From Mesorhizobium sp. WSM2240 (GTDB lineage: Bacteria; Pseudomonadota; Alphaproteobacteria; Rhizobiales; Rhizobiaceae): a DNA stretch of 64,000 nt. Shown here piece after piece: positions 37,509-49,202 of the stretch. Below the pieces are notes generated by a model, which made no database searches, was not told the origin of the DNA, and saw only the letters and a program-made list of their open reading frames with translations. The stretch spans positions 5,446,501-5,510,500 of the forward strand of contig NZ_CP159253.1 in the NCBI RefSeq assembly GCF_040438645.1, read 5' to 3'. The first letter of the stretch is position 1. Each line of letters starts with the position of its first letter. Made by a program: the position numbers and the translations under genes.

Positions 37509-38173
37509 GCGCCGGAGAGAACATGTCGCGCCGCGACGAATTGGAAGCGCTGCTGCCCTTCTACCTGAACGGCACGCTGGAAGGCGACGACCTCGAAGCC
37601 GTCGAGGAATGGTTGGCCTCCGACCCGGAGGCAGCGGTGGCGCTCGCCGAGGCCGACGCTGAATTCGCCGGCGCGGTCGCCGCCAACGAGGCGCTGCGGC
37701 CGCCGCCCGATGCGCTCAGCCGCTTTTCGAAGGCGCTGGAGGCGGAAGCCAGGCCTGCGAGGGCAGAGGCCGGAACATCCTGGCTCGCCGGCCTGTGGGA
37801 ACGGATTGCTGGCCTGCCGGCGGGGCTCGCCTGGGCGACGGCTGCCGCTGCGGTCATGCTGCTTGTCGTGCAGGCGGCGCTCGACAAAGGCAGGCAGGGC
37901 GGCGATTTCGAGATTGCGGGCGAGGAAAGCGGCGTCGGCTCGATGCCATTCGCCTTCGTCAAGTTCAGGCCGGAAGCGGAGATGGCAGACATCTCGGCCT
38001 TCCTGGTGGAAAACGGCGCGGCCATCGCCGGCGGGCCGACCGCGGGCGGCGTGTTCCGCATCGCCATCCCCGCCGAGACCGCCGCCGACTACGAGAGGCT
38101 GGTCGGCCTTATTGCCGCCCAGCCCTTTGCCGAAACTGTTTCCGAAGGCAGGAAACCGGCCAATGGCGGGTAA
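37505..38173 (+). CDS. Membrane-bound anti-sigma factor
   Basis: 222 residues from the ATG at 37505, overlapping the sigma gene by four bases. Residues 1-100 are a cytosolic anti-sigma domain of RskA/zf-HC2 type without the Zn His/Cys set (RRDELEALLPFYLNGTLEGDDLEAVEEWLA). One membrane helix is at ~104-125 (PAGLAWATAAAAVMLLVV). A ~65-residue periplasmic domain at ~148-212 (FAFVKFRPEAEMADISAFLV, AAIAGGPTAGGVFRIAIP) follows. It should hold the sigma factor at the membrane until a periplasmic signal releases it. The downstream subtilase gene starts inside it. Confidence 0.87.
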   Translation: MSAGENMSRRDELEALLPFYLNGTLEGDDLEAVEEWLASDPEAAVALAEADAEFAGAVAANEALRPPPDALSRFSKALEAEARPARAEAGTSWLAGLWERIAGLPAGLAWATAAAAVMLLVVQAALDKGRQGGDFEIAGEESGVGSMPFAFVKFRPEAEMADISAFLVENGAAIAGGPTAGGVFRIAIPAETAADYERLVGLIAAQPFAETVSEGRKPANGG

Positions 38174-39578
38174 GGCATTCAGGATTGCGGCGTTTTCAGC
38201 GGCCATGCTTGCGGGCGTGGCTCCGGCCTTGGCTCAGACCAACGATCCGTCCGGCGCGCTGCCGACAGATCGGCTGACGGCCCGGCCTGAAGGCGCCAGT
38301 CCGGCAAACGGTGCGGCGGAGGATGCGGTGCTGCTGCCGGACCTTCTGTTCGACCTGTTTCCCAATCCGGCCGGCGGCGAACCGCCCCAGCCGGATGACG
38401 GCGGACAGACGCCGCCCGCGACCTCGCAAACGGGAGGACCGCCGCCCGTGCCGGCGCAAAATCCGCTTGGCCCCGCCGCTGCCGCCGCGGCGCGTCGGCC
38501 GCTCGCAGCACCGGCGCGGGCGATCGCCGGCGAATTTGTGCCCGATGAGGTGCTGGTGACGATCGAGGGCGACGGCGCGGTGGTCCTGCAACTCGCCGCC
38601 GAGTTCGGGCTGGAAGTCCGCTCGCAGCGGCTTTCGGCGCTGCTCGGCCTGACGATCGTGCGCTTCGGCATTCCCGATGGCCGGCCGGTCGGCGTCGTGC
38701 TGGCCCAGCTCGCCGCCGACGGCCGCGCGCAAAGCCGCGCGCCCAACCATGTCTACGATCTGCAGCAGGCGCCGGCCGTGATCAACTACGCCTTCCAGCG
38801 CATCGCGCTCGATTCGGCTGCGGCCAGCGGCAAGGATGTGCGCATCGCCGTCATCGACACGGCGGTGGACGAGACGCATCCCGCCCTGGAAGGTGTCGTT
38901 GCCGAGATTTTCGACGCCATGCCGGAGGTCGAGATCACGTCGCGCGACCATGGCACTTCCGTTGCCGGGCTGATCGCCGGCACAGGGCCGTTTCGCGGCA
39001 TGGCGCCGGGGTCGAGCATCTATCATGCCCGCGCCTTCGAGGACGGCAAGTCGACCATGGACACGATCCTGAGCGCTCTCGACTGGGCGGCGGGCAAGGA
39101 TGTGCGCATCATCAATATGAGCTTTGTCGGGCCGCGCAACGAGCTGCTGGAGACCGCATGCCGCAATGCGCGGGCGCGAGACATGGTGCTGGTGGCGGCG
39201 GCCGGCAATAACGGCCCGAAGGCGCCGTTCGGCTACCCCGCCGCCTATCCCGGCGTCACCGCCGTGACCGCGACCGACGAGCAGGATCAGCTGATGCAGC
39301 AGGCCAATCGCGGCGCTTACGTCTATCTGTCGGCGCCCGGCGTCGACATGATCGCGCCGGTCGGCGGCGGCTCCGATCTTGTCACCGGCACATCGTTTGC
39401 CGCGGCGATCGTCTCGGGAGCGGTGGCCAACCTGATCCGCAGCAATCCCCAGCGCTCGGCCGAGTGGATCGAGAAGGCGCTGGCCGAGACCGCCACCGAC
39501 CTCGGCAGCGCCGGCCGTGACGGCGATTTCGGCTACGGCCTGCTCAACGCAAAGGCGGCGGATGCGGAGAAGGAATAG
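38163..39578 (+). CDS. Secreted subtilisin-like serine protease (S8 family)
   Basis: 471 residues from the ATG at 38163, overlapping the anti-sigma gene by 11 bases. A signal peptide to ~24 (MLAGVAPALAQ) is followed by a Pro/Gly-rich linker (~65-115), an I9-like propeptide region (~120-200, FVPDEVLVTIEGDGAVVLQL) and the protease domain. The catalytic triad is Asp232 (VIDTAVDETHP), His263 (RDHGTSVAGL) and Ser411 (VTGTSFAAAI), with the oxyanion Asn at about 349 (AAAGNNGP). All catalytic residues are present. The operon suggests it is made under control of the sigma factor and acts in the periplasm or outside the cell. Confidence 0.93.
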   Translation: MAGKAFRIAAFSAAMLAGVAPALAQTNDPSGALPTDRLTARPEGASPANGAAEDAVLLPDLLFDLFPNPAGGEPPQPDDGGQTPPATSQTGGPPPVPAQNPLGPAAAAAARRPLAAPARAIAGEFVPDEVLVTIEGDGAVVLQLAAEFGLEVRSQRLSALLGLTIVRFGIPDGRPVGVVLAQLAADGRAQSRAPNHVYDLQQAPAVINYAFQRIALDSAAASGKDVRIAVIDTAVDETHPALEGVVAEIFDAMPEVEITSRDHGTSVAGLIAGTGPFRGMAPGSSIYHARAFEDGKSTMDTILSALDWAAGKDVRIINMSFVGPRNELLETACRNARARDMVLVAAAGNNGPKAPFGYPAAYPGVTAVTATDEQDQLMQQANRGAYVYLSAPGVDMIAPVGGGSDLVTGTSFAAAIVSGAVANLIRSNPQRSAEWIEKALAETATDLGSAGRDGDFGYGLLNAKAADAEKE

Positions 39579-39584
39579 GCGCGG

Positions 39585-40607
39585 TCAGCCTGCCGCTCCG
39601 GCGATCGAACCGCGAACGACGAGATCGACCGGCCAGATCTCGCCGCGCGCGCCTTCCTCCAGGCCCGAAATCCGCGCTGCCAGGCGTTCGGCGATGCGCG
39701 CTCCGGCCGCCCGGATCGACGAGCGCGTTGTCGACAGCGGCACTGAAAAATGCTCGGGTTTCAGCCAAGGGAACACGTCGTCATGGGCGATGAGCGACAC
39801 GTCGCCGGGGATAGTCAGGCCGAGATCGCGCACCGCGCGCACCACGCCGAGCGCCATGATAAGGCTGGAACAGGCGATCGCCGTCGGCGGTTCGGGCTGC
39901 TCGAGCAGGCTGCGCGCCGAGCGGTAGCCGTTCTCCTCGATCATCGCCACAGAGCGGATCCTTTCGGGCGGCAGCGCCAGGCCGGCCGAAGCCAGCGCGC
40001 GCCTGACGCCACGCTCGCGGAAAATCGCAAAGGTCTGCCCGTCATCGCCATTGATCAGCGCGATGCGCTTATGGCCGAGCTGGACCAAAAGCCGCGCCGC
40101 TTCGTGGAACGCGCCCTCATTGTCGATGTCGAGGAAGGGGTAGTCGAAATCGAGCCCTTCGGCGCGGCCATGCACCAGGAAGGGCAGGCCGAGCTGGTTG
40201 ACCAGCGAGATGCGCCGGTCGGCAGGTCGCGGCGCGGAGATATAGACAGCGTCGACCTGCTTGTTGGCGGCGACGCGGCGATAGGTCGTCTCCTCGTCGT
40301 CGGCGTCGGCGGGGCTCAGCACGAGGTCGAGCTCGTGCGAGCGCGCATAATCGCCGAGGCCCGACAGAAATTCCACGAAATGCGGGTCGATGTCGACCGA
40401 GGCGCCGGTCGGCAGCACATAGCCGATCATGCCCGCCTTGCCGGTGGCCAGGCGCCTGGCGCTCGGGTTCGGCCGGTAGCCGTGGCGCTTGGCGGCGTCG
40501 GTCACGCGGCGGCGGGTTTCCTCGCTGACTTCCGGATAGCCGTTCAGCGCCCGGCTCACCGTCGTCTGCGAGAGTTGCAGCATGTGCGACAGCTGTTTGA
40601 GGTTCAC
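39585..40607 (-). CDS. aglR: LacI-family regulator of alpha-glucoside genes
   Basis: 340 residues from the GTG at 40607, behind GGAG. The open frame goes on to 40736, but LacI proteins start at their helix-turn-helix, here VNLKQLSHMLQLSQTTVSRA. The effector domain follows (MIGYVLPTGASVDIDPHFVE, AHDDVFPWLKPEHFSVPLST). It is divergent from aglE. A perfect palindrome lies 17 bases upstream of its start and a second one precedes aglE, the expected layout for an autoregulated repressor of the agl operon, as in Sinorhizobium meliloti. Confidence 0.92.
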   Translation of the reverse strand: MNLKQLSHMLQLSQTTVSRALNGYPEVSEETRRRVTDAAKRHGYRPNPSARRLATGKAGMIGYVLPTGASVDIDPHFVEFLSGLGDYARSHELDLVLSPADADDEETTYRRVAANKQVDAVYISAPRPADRRISLVNQLGLPFLVHGRAEGLDFDYPFLDIDNEGAFHEAARLLVQLGHKRIALINGDDGQTFAIFRERGVRRALASAGLALPPERIRSVAMIEENGYRSARSLLEQPEPPTAIACSSLIMALGVVRAVRDLGLTIPGDVSLIAHDDVFPWLKPEHFSVPLSTTRSSIRAAGARIAERLAARISGLEEGARGEIWPVDLVVRGSIAGAAG

Positions 40608-40624
40608 AGCAGGGCTCCAGGTTC

Positions 40625-40638
40625 TCAAAGCGCTTTGA
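40625..40638. promoter_or_regulatory. LacI-type operator upstream of aglR
   Basis: TCAAAGCGCTTTGA is a perfect 14-base palindrome 17 bases upstream of the aglR start, with the central CG typical of LacI-family sites. It shares the core AAAGCGCTTT with the site upstream of aglE. Confidence 0.85.
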
Positions 40639-40831
40639 AATGCAGCCGGATTGCTGCTTTTGCCTCTCGTTGCGCAACGGTCAATATAAGCCGCGGATCG
40701 TCTCTCCAGAAGTGATATTGCATGCTGCAGCGCCAAAAAAGCATGCTGCGCTGCGCGAGCCGGACATTTTAAATCGGTTTATGCTCCCGACCTCTTGACT
40801 CTTCGCAACTTCGGTGGCGTCATACGCTTAG

Positions 40832-40845
40832 CCAAAGCGCTTTGG
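40832..40845. promoter_or_regulatory. LacI-type operator upstream of aglE
   Basis: CCAAAGCGCTTTGG is a perfect 14-base palindrome about 110 bases upstream of the aglE ATG. It lies in the 349-base divergent gap together with the aglR operator; the rest of the gap shows no gene and no convincing -10. Confidence 0.88.
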
Positions 40846-40956
40846 GAGCTCTGTCCGCGCGGTTGCGATCCGCGCGGGGCTGGGGCACATTCGAGCGGCC
40901 GTCGGCAGGACGGAATGGAGGTTCCGTCTCCCTTGAGAACCGTTGGGAGGACTATC

Positions 40957-42315
40957 ATGAAAAAAACCCTGATGCTGGGCGCCGCCCTTGCCGCGCTCGC
41001 CCTTGGCACGCCGGCTAACGCCGAACTGAAATTCCAGCCGGGTGAAGACGCCGCCCGCTTCACCTGGGCCAACTACGATGAATTGAAGAAGGTCGACCTG
41101 AAGGGCGAGACCCTGTCGATCTTCGGGCCGTGGCGCGGCGAGGACGAGGCTCTGGTACGCTCGGTGCTGGAGTACTTCAGCGAGGCCACGGGCGCCACGA
41201 TCAACTATTCCTCGTCGGAAAACTACGAGCAGCAGATCGTCATCGATACACAGGCCGGCAGCCCGCCCAACATCGCGATCCTGCCTCAGCCCGGCCTTCT
41301 CCAGGATCTGGCGTCCAAGGGACTGCTCATCCCGCTCGGCGACGACGTCGCCACTTTCGTGAAGGACAATTACGGCGCGGGACAGTCCTGGGTCGACCTC
41401 GGCACCTACAAGGACAAGGACGGCACCGAGAAATTTTTTGCGTTCCCCTACAAGGCGGACCTGAAGTCGCTGGTCTGGTACGTGCCGGAGAATTTCGAGG
41501 AAGCCGGCTATGAAGTTCCCAAGACCTGGGAAGAGATGATGGATCTCACCGACCAGATAGTCGAAGACGGCGGCGTGCCGTGGTGCATCGGCCTCGGCTC
41601 GGGCGGAGCGACCGGCTGGCCGGCGACCGACTGGGTCGAAGACATCATGCTGCGCACGCAACCGCCGGAAACCTACGACAAGTGGACCACGAACGAGATC
41701 CCGTTCACTGATCCGGCGGTGGTAAACGCCTTGCAGATCTTCGCCGACATCGCCACCAACGACAAATATGTCGACGGCGGCAGCGCGGCGGTGGCGGCGA
41801 CCGACTTCCGCGACAGCCCGAAGGGCCTCTTCGGCATCCCGCCGAAATGCTACCTGCACCGCCAGGCCTCGTTCATCTCGTCCTTCTTCCCGGAAGGCAC
41901 GCAGCTCGGCGAGGACGCAGACTTCTTCTACCTGCCGCCGATGGCCTCCAAGCCGGAACTCGGCAGTCCCGTTCTCGGCGCCGGCACGCTGGTCGCAATC
42001 ACCAAGGACTCGAAAGCCGCGCGCGAATTCATAAAGTTCCTCGAAATGCCGATCGCGCACGAGATCTGGATGGCGCAGTCGGGCCTGCTCACGCCGCTCA
42101 AGACGGCCAACAAGGACGCCTACGCCAATGAGCAGTTGAAGAAGCAGGGCGATATTCTGGTCAATGCGTCCACCTTCCGCTTCGACGGTTCCGACCTGAT
42201 GCCCGGCAAGATCGGCGCCGGCGCCTTCTGGACCGGCATGATCGACCTCGTCGGCGGCAAACCGGCAGCAGACGTGGCGGCCGACATCCAGAAGAGCTGG
42301 GACGCGATCAAATAG
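40957..42315 (+). CDS. aglE: Alpha-glucoside ABC transporter substrate-binding protein
   Basis: 452 residues from the ATG at 40957, behind GGGAGG. A clear signal peptide (MKKTLMLGAALAALALGTPA, cleaved near NA-E) is followed by a family-1 binding protein with AGSPPNIAILPQPGLLQDLA, GASFWTG-like GAGAFWTGMIDL and long N-terminal region FTWANYDELKKVDLKGETL typical of AglE. It binds maltose, sucrose, trehalose and similar alpha-glucosides in S. meliloti. Gene order aglR-EFGAK supports the call. A strong hairpin lies just after the stop. Confidence 0.93.
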   Translation: MKKTLMLGAALAALALGTPANAELKFQPGEDAARFTWANYDELKKVDLKGETLSIFGPWRGEDEALVRSVLEYFSEATGATINYSSSENYEQQIVIDTQAGSPPNIAILPQPGLLQDLASKGLLIPLGDDVATFVKDNYGAGQSWVDLGTYKDKDGTEKFFAFPYKADLKSLVWYVPENFEEAGYEVPKTWEEMMDLTDQIVEDGGVPWCIGLGSGGATGWPATDWVEDIMLRTQPPETYDKWTTNEIPFTDPAVVNALQIFADIATNDKYVDGGSAAVAATDFRDSPKGLFGIPPKCYLHRQASFISSFFPEGTQLGEDADFFYLPPMASKPELGSPVLGAGTLVAITKDSKAAREFIKFLEMPIAHEIWMAQSGLLTPLKTANKDAYANEQLKKQGDILVNASTFRFDGSDLMPGKIGAGAFWTGMIDLVGGKPAADVAADIQKSWDAIK

Positions 42316-42325
42316 CTTTCGATCT

Positions 42326-42443
42326 GGCGGAGGGGATTTCCTCTCCGCCTCGCTTTGCTCGGCGGACGGGAGCCAAGCTGGACGAGCATCATCTCCCCTC
42401 ACGGAGCGAGGAGAGGTGTGTCGCGCGCAGCGCGACGAGGGGC
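42326..42443. repeat. Hairpins and mosaic repeat between aglE and aglF
   Basis: GGCGGAGG pairs with CCTCTCCGCC (42326-42349, one wobble) immediately after the aglE stop. A second motif, CTCCCCTCACGGAGCGAGGA with GAG, and the stem GTCGCGC-GCA-GCGCGAC, run to 42443. They are similar in kind to the RIME-like elements in the smo operon and could set the aglE to aglF ratio. Confidence 0.65.
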
Positions 42444-42511
42444 ATACCGGAAAGTCAGGATGAATACCCAAAGAGCCTGACGCGAATTGGTCTTCATGAG
42501 GGGAGGAACCT

Positions 42512-43525
42512 ATGGCGGCTCAGATTTTTTCGGCGATCCTGGTCATCATCATCGGCGTCGGCGGTTGCGTCGGCTATTTCTGGGGCGCCAACAAGCTGCT
42601 CGACGTGATCTTTCCCTCGCGCGGCGTGAAAGGCGGGGCGGCGATCGACAATCTGCGCCGCCAGGGAGTTATCCGGCCATGGCTCTTCATCGGGCCGGCG
42701 CTTATCATTCTGACGGTCTATCTGATCTATCCCGTGGTCCAGACGCTGATCCTGTCCTTCCACGGCCGCAGCGGCGAAAATTTCGTCGGCCTCGACAACT
42801 ATTCCTGGGCGTTCGGGGACCGCGAGTTCCGCAACTCGATTTTCAACAACCTGCTTTGGCTGCTGGTCGTTCCGGCCGCCTGCACGTTCCTCGGGCTGGT
42901 GATCGCCGTTCTGACCGACAAGATTTGGTGGGGCACGATCGCCAAGAGCCTGATCTTCCTGCCGCTCGCCATTTCCTTCGTTGGCGCCAGCGTCATATGG
43001 AAGTTCGTCTATGAATATCGCGGCGAGGGCCAGACCCAGATCGGCATCCTCAATTCCATCGTGCAGTTCTTCGGCGGCGAGCCACAGGTGTGGATATCGC
43101 TGCCGTTCTGGAACAATTTCTTCCTGATGGTCATCCTGATCTGGATCCAGACCGGCTTCGCCATGGTCATTCTGTCGTCGGCGCTGCGCGGCATTCCCGA
43201 GGAGACACTGGAAGCCGCCGTGATCGACGGGGCCAACCCGTTCCAGATTTTCTGGAAGATCATGATCCCGCAGATCTGGGGCACGATCGCTGTCGTGTGG
43301 ACCACCATCACCATACTGGTGCTGAAAGTGTTCGACATCGTTCTGACGATGACCAATGGCCAGTGGAACAGCCAGGTCCTCGCCAATCTCATGTTCGACT
43401 GGATGTTCCGCGGCGGCGGCGATTTCGGCCGCGGCGCGACGATAGCCATCATCATCATGCTCGCGGTGCTGCCGATCATGATCTGGAACATCCGTCAGGC
43501 AAACAAAGAGACCGGAGGACACTGA
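42512..43525 (+). CDS. aglF: Alpha-glucoside ABC transporter permease
   Basis: 337 residues with N-terminal helix, a ~35-residue cytosolic/periplasmic stretch, then six membrane helices. The EAA loop reads EETLEAAVIDGANPFQIF near residue 235. The length and N-terminal IFSAILVIIIGVGGCVGYFW region fit AglF. It forms the membrane channel with aglG. The aglG ATG follows one base after the stop. Confidence 0.93.
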   Translation: MAAQIFSAILVIIIGVGGCVGYFWGANKLLDVIFPSRGVKGGAAIDNLRRQGVIRPWLFIGPALIILTVYLIYPVVQTLILSFHGRSGENFVGLDNYSWAFGDREFRNSIFNNLLWLLVVPAACTFLGLVIAVLTDKIWWGTIAKSLIFLPLAISFVGASVIWKFVYEYRGEGQTQIGILNSIVQFFGGEPQVWISLPFWNNFFLMVILIWIQTGFAMVILSSALRGIPEETLEAAVIDGANPFQIFWKIMIPQIWGTIAVVWTTITILVLKVFDIVLTMTNGQWNSQVLANLMFDWMFRGGGDFGRGATIAIIIMLAVLPIMIWNIRQANKETGGH

Positions 43526-43526
43526 G

Positions 43527-44681
43527 ATGGCCAATCCGACCGGCAAGTCCTACGTCGGCCGCTTCGGCGTCCATATCGCGGTCCTCTTCTTCGTGGCGCT
43601 GTGGACCCTTCCGACGCTCGGCATCCTGATTTCCTCGCTGCGCGACAAGGATCAGATCATAGTCTCCGGCTGGTGGACGGCGCTCACGAGTTCCACCCAG
43701 ACCGAGGCCGGGCGGCTGCCGCCGCCGAACACGGCCGTCGAAAAGGACGGCCAGTTCGTCCTGGAAGGAAATCTGTTCGAGGAGCCGGGAAGCCGCGAGA
43801 TCGCCAGTTTCGGCATCCGCGCCCAGGCGCCGACCGAGTTCGAAGCCGGCAGCGTCGCCGATCTCGGTGACGGCGAGACCCTGCAGGTCAACGCCGATGG
43901 CGGCTTCATCATGACGATGCCGGCAGCTTCCGACTCAACGCGCGGCCGGCGCGTCTATTACGCCGCGACGGTGCCGCCGCGGTTCACCACCGAAAACTAC
44001 GAGAATGTGCTGTTTTCGGAAGGCATCGGCCGCTCCTTTATCAATTCGCTGACGGTGACCATCCCGGCGACCGTGATCCCGATCATGATCGCCGCCTTCG
44101 CCGCCTATGCGCTCGCCTGGATGCGCTTTCCCGGCCGCGCGCTGCTGATCGCCACAATCATCGGCCTGCTCGTCGTGCCGCTGCAGATGACGCTGATCCC
44201 GTTGCTGGAAATGTACAACAACATCGGCAATCTGTTCGGCGTGCCGTCCAAGACCTATCTCGGCATCTGGCTGGCTCATACCGGTTTCGGCCTGCCTTTC
44301 GCGATCTACCTCCTGAGGAGCTACATGGCCGGACTGCCGCGCGAACTGATGGAATCGGCCCGCATCGACGGCGCTAGCGACTTCGAGATTTTCGTCAAGA
44401 TCGTGCTGCCGCTGTCTTTCCCCGTGCTCGCCTCCTTCGCGATCTTCCAGTTTCTCTGGGTATGGAACGATCTGCTGGTCGCCATGGTTTTCCTGGGATC
44501 GGGCGCGAACCAGCTTGTTCTGACCGGCAAGCTCAACGCGCTCCTCGGTTCGCGCGGTGGCGATTGGGAAATCCTGACGGCTTCGGCCTTCGTGACGATC
44601 ATCGTGCCGCTGATCGTGTTCTTCTCATTACAACGCTATTTCGTCCGCGGTCTGCTCGCGGGCTCGGTAAAAGGAGGCTGA
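43527..44681 (+). CDS. aglG: Alpha-glucoside ABC transporter permease with periplasmic insert
   Basis: 384 residues, longer than common permeases (~275) because a ~110-residue loop (about 45-155; QTEAGRLPPPNTAVEKDG and after) is inserted between helix 1 and helix 2, a known trait of AglG. The EAA loop is PRELMESARIDGASDFEIFV near residue 275. It is one base after aglF and one base before aglA, so the block is tightly coupled. Confidence 0.93.
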   Translation: MANPTGKSYVGRFGVHIAVLFFVALWTLPTLGILISSLRDKDQIIVSGWWTALTSSTQTEAGRLPPPNTAVEKDGQFVLEGNLFEEPGSREIASFGIRAQAPTEFEAGSVADLGDGETLQVNADGGFIMTMPAASDSTRGRRVYYAATVPPRFTTENYENVLFSEGIGRSFINSLTVTIPATVIPIMIAAFAAYALAWMRFPGRALLIATIIGLLVVPLQMTLIPLLEMYNNIGNLFGVPSKTYLGIWLAHTGFGLPFAIYLLRSYMAGLPRELMESARIDGASDFEIFVKIVLPLSFPVLASFAIFQFLWVWNDLLVAMVFLGSGANQLVLTGKLNALLGSRGGDWEILTASAFVTIIVPLIVFFSLQRYFVRGLLAGSVKGG

Positions 44682-44682
44682 T

Positions 44683-46350
<1,668 letters not shown>

Positions 46351-46383
46351 GCGGGACACGTCGATCAATTCGGGAGGAAAAGC

Positions 46384-47496
<1,113 letters not shown>

Positions 47497-48345
47497 CTAC
47501 GGCGTTTCCGTCGCAAGCAGCCGTTCCATGCGGGCGGCCTTGCGGCGCGAGATGAAGAAGGCTGCGACGAAGGTCAGGCTCATCAGGAGCACGATTGTCG
47601 GCGCGGGCGCCGAATCGAGGAAGAAGCTCAGATAGACGCCGAAGAACGACGCCAGGACCGCAATGGCGACCGCGATCATGAGCATGCGTTCGAAGCGGTC
47701 GGTGAGCAGGAAGGCGATGGCGCCGGGAGCTATCAGCATGGCGATGGCGATGATGATGCCGACCGCCTTCAGCGCGCCGACGATGGTCAAAGACAGGATC
47801 GACAGCAGCCCGTAATGCAGGAGCCGGACCGGCAGGCCGATGGCGCGCGCATGCTGCGGGTCGAAGGCGTGGACGAGGAGATCGCGCCGGAAGATCATGA
47901 TCGCGCCGCCCGCGATCGCTGCGATGACGCCGCTCTCAGCCACGTCGCGCCAGGTGACGCCGAGCATGTCGCCGAACAATATGTGGTCGAGATGCACGTC
48001 GGTCTCGATCTTCGTGTAGAGCACGATGCCGAGCCCGAACATGCCGGAGAAGACGACGCCCATGACGGTGTCTTCCTTGACCCGGCTGTTCTCCTTGAGA
48101 AAGCCGGTGGCGAGTGCGCAAACCATGCCCGCGCCGAAGGCGCCGATGGCGAGCGGCAGGCCGGCAATATAGGCGAGCACGATGCCGGGCAGAACGGCGT
48201 GGCTGATGGCGTCGCCCATCAGCGACCAGCCCTTCAGCACCAGGAAGGACGAAAGCAGCGCCATCGGCACGGCGACCAGCACGGCGATGGCGAAAGCCTG
48301 CTGCATGAAGGGGAACTGGAAGGGAAGCAGGAGGGTTTCGGTCAT
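47497..48345 (-). CDS. sitD: Manganese/iron ABC transporter permease
   Basis: 282 residues with about eight hydrophobic helices of the ABC-3 (ZnuB/SitC/SitD) family: GWSLMGDAISHAVLPGIVLAY near residue 40, KEDTVMGVVFSGMFGLGIVL near 95 and GLLSILSLTIVGALKAVGII near 185. It is last in the sitABCD operon and overlaps sitC by four bases. With sitC it forms the membrane channel for Mn2+ or Fe2+. Confidence 0.92.
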   Translation of the reverse strand: MTETLLLPFQFPFMQQAFAIAVLVAVPMALLSSFLVLKGWSLMGDAISHAVLPGIVLAYIAGLPLAIGAFGAGMVCALATGFLKENSRVKEDTVMGVVFSGMFGLGIVLYTKIETDVHLDHILFGDMLGVTWRDVAESGVIAAIAGGAIMIFRRDLLVHAFDPQHARAIGLPVRLLHYGLLSILSLTIVGALKAVGIIIAIAMLIAPGAIAFLLTDRFERMLMIAVAIAVLASFFGVYLSFFLDSAPAPTIVLLMSLTFVAAFFISRRKAARMERLLATETP

Positions 48346-49202
48346 GTTCCCGCCTCCAGCGCTTCACGGGCCCGCCGCCTGGCCGCCAGCATGCCGTGCT
48401 TGGGCGCCAGCGCGAAGGCAGCAAGGAAGATGGCCGTCTGCAGCACGACGATGATGCCGCCTGTCGCGCCGTCGAGGAAATAGCTGGCATAGGCGCCAAC
48501 GAGGCTGGTAGCAGCGCCGATCGCCACGCTGATCACGATCAGCCGCGGGAACCGGTCGGTCAGCAGATAGGCGGTCGCGCCGGGCGTCACCACCATGGCG
48601 ATGACCAGGAATGCGCCGACGGTCTGCAGCGCCGCCACCGTGCAAGCCGAAAGCAGCGTGAAGAACATCGCCTTCAGCCAGTCGGGATTGAGGCCGACGG
48701 AGCGGGCATGGTTCTCGTCGAAGAAGGTGACCATCAGGTCCTTCCATTTGACGAGGAGTATGGCGAGCGACACGCCGGCTATGATGACCAGTTGCAGCGT
48801 GTCTCCGGGGGTCACCGCGAGGATATTGCCGAGCACGATGGTCTGGATGTTCACCGAGGCCGGCGACAGGGAGATCATGAACAGGCCGAGACCGAAGAAG
48901 GAGGTGAAGATCAGACCGATTATGGCGTCTTCCTTGAGCTTGGTGCGCTGGTTCAGAAACAGCATCGCCGCCGCTGCCAGCCCGCCCGAAATAAATGCGC
49001 CGAAGGCGAAGGGCAGCCCGATCATGTAGGCGCCGGCAACGCCCGGCACGATGGCGTGGGAGAGCGCGTCGCCGATCAGCGACCAGCCCTTCAGCATCAG
49101 ATAGGCCGACAGGAAAGCGCATACGCCGCCGACCAGCGCCGACACCCACATGGCGTTGACCATGTAGCCGTAGGCGAAGGGTTCGGCGAAGGTGGCGATC
49201 AC
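48342..49202 (-). CDS. sitC: Manganese/iron ABC transporter permease
   Basis: 286 residues, ABC-3 family membrane protein with the same [21 protein letters not shown] motif near residue 40 and [20 protein letters not shown] near 95. It shares ancestry with sitD, so the two permeases arose by duplication. It overlaps sitB (49199-49202) and sitD by four bases each, pointing to translational coupling through the operon. Confidence 0.92.
   Translation of the reverse strand: MIATFAEPFAYGYMVNAMWVSALVGGVCAFLSAYLMLKGWSLIGDALSHAIVPGVAGAYMIGLPFAFGAFISGGLAAAAMLFLNQRTKLKEDAIIGLIFTSFFGLGLFMISLSPASVNIQTIVLGNILAVTPGDTLQLVIIAGVSLAILLVKWKDLMVTFFDENHARSVGLNPDWLKAMFFTLLSACTVAALQTVGAFLVIAMVVTPGATAYLLTDRFPRLIVISVAIGAATSLVGAYASYFLDGATGGIIVVLQTAIFLAAFALAPKHGMLAARRRAREALEAGT

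Noticed and set aside
37710..38162. Extension of the subtilase frame upstream of 38163
   Set aside because: Overlaps the anti-sigma gene out of frame; signal peptide and family similarity begin at 38163.
40828..42471. 547-codon minus-strand frame opposite aglE
   Set aside because: Antisense shadow; Arg/Gly/Val-rich with no family motif, while aglE on the plus strand is clear.
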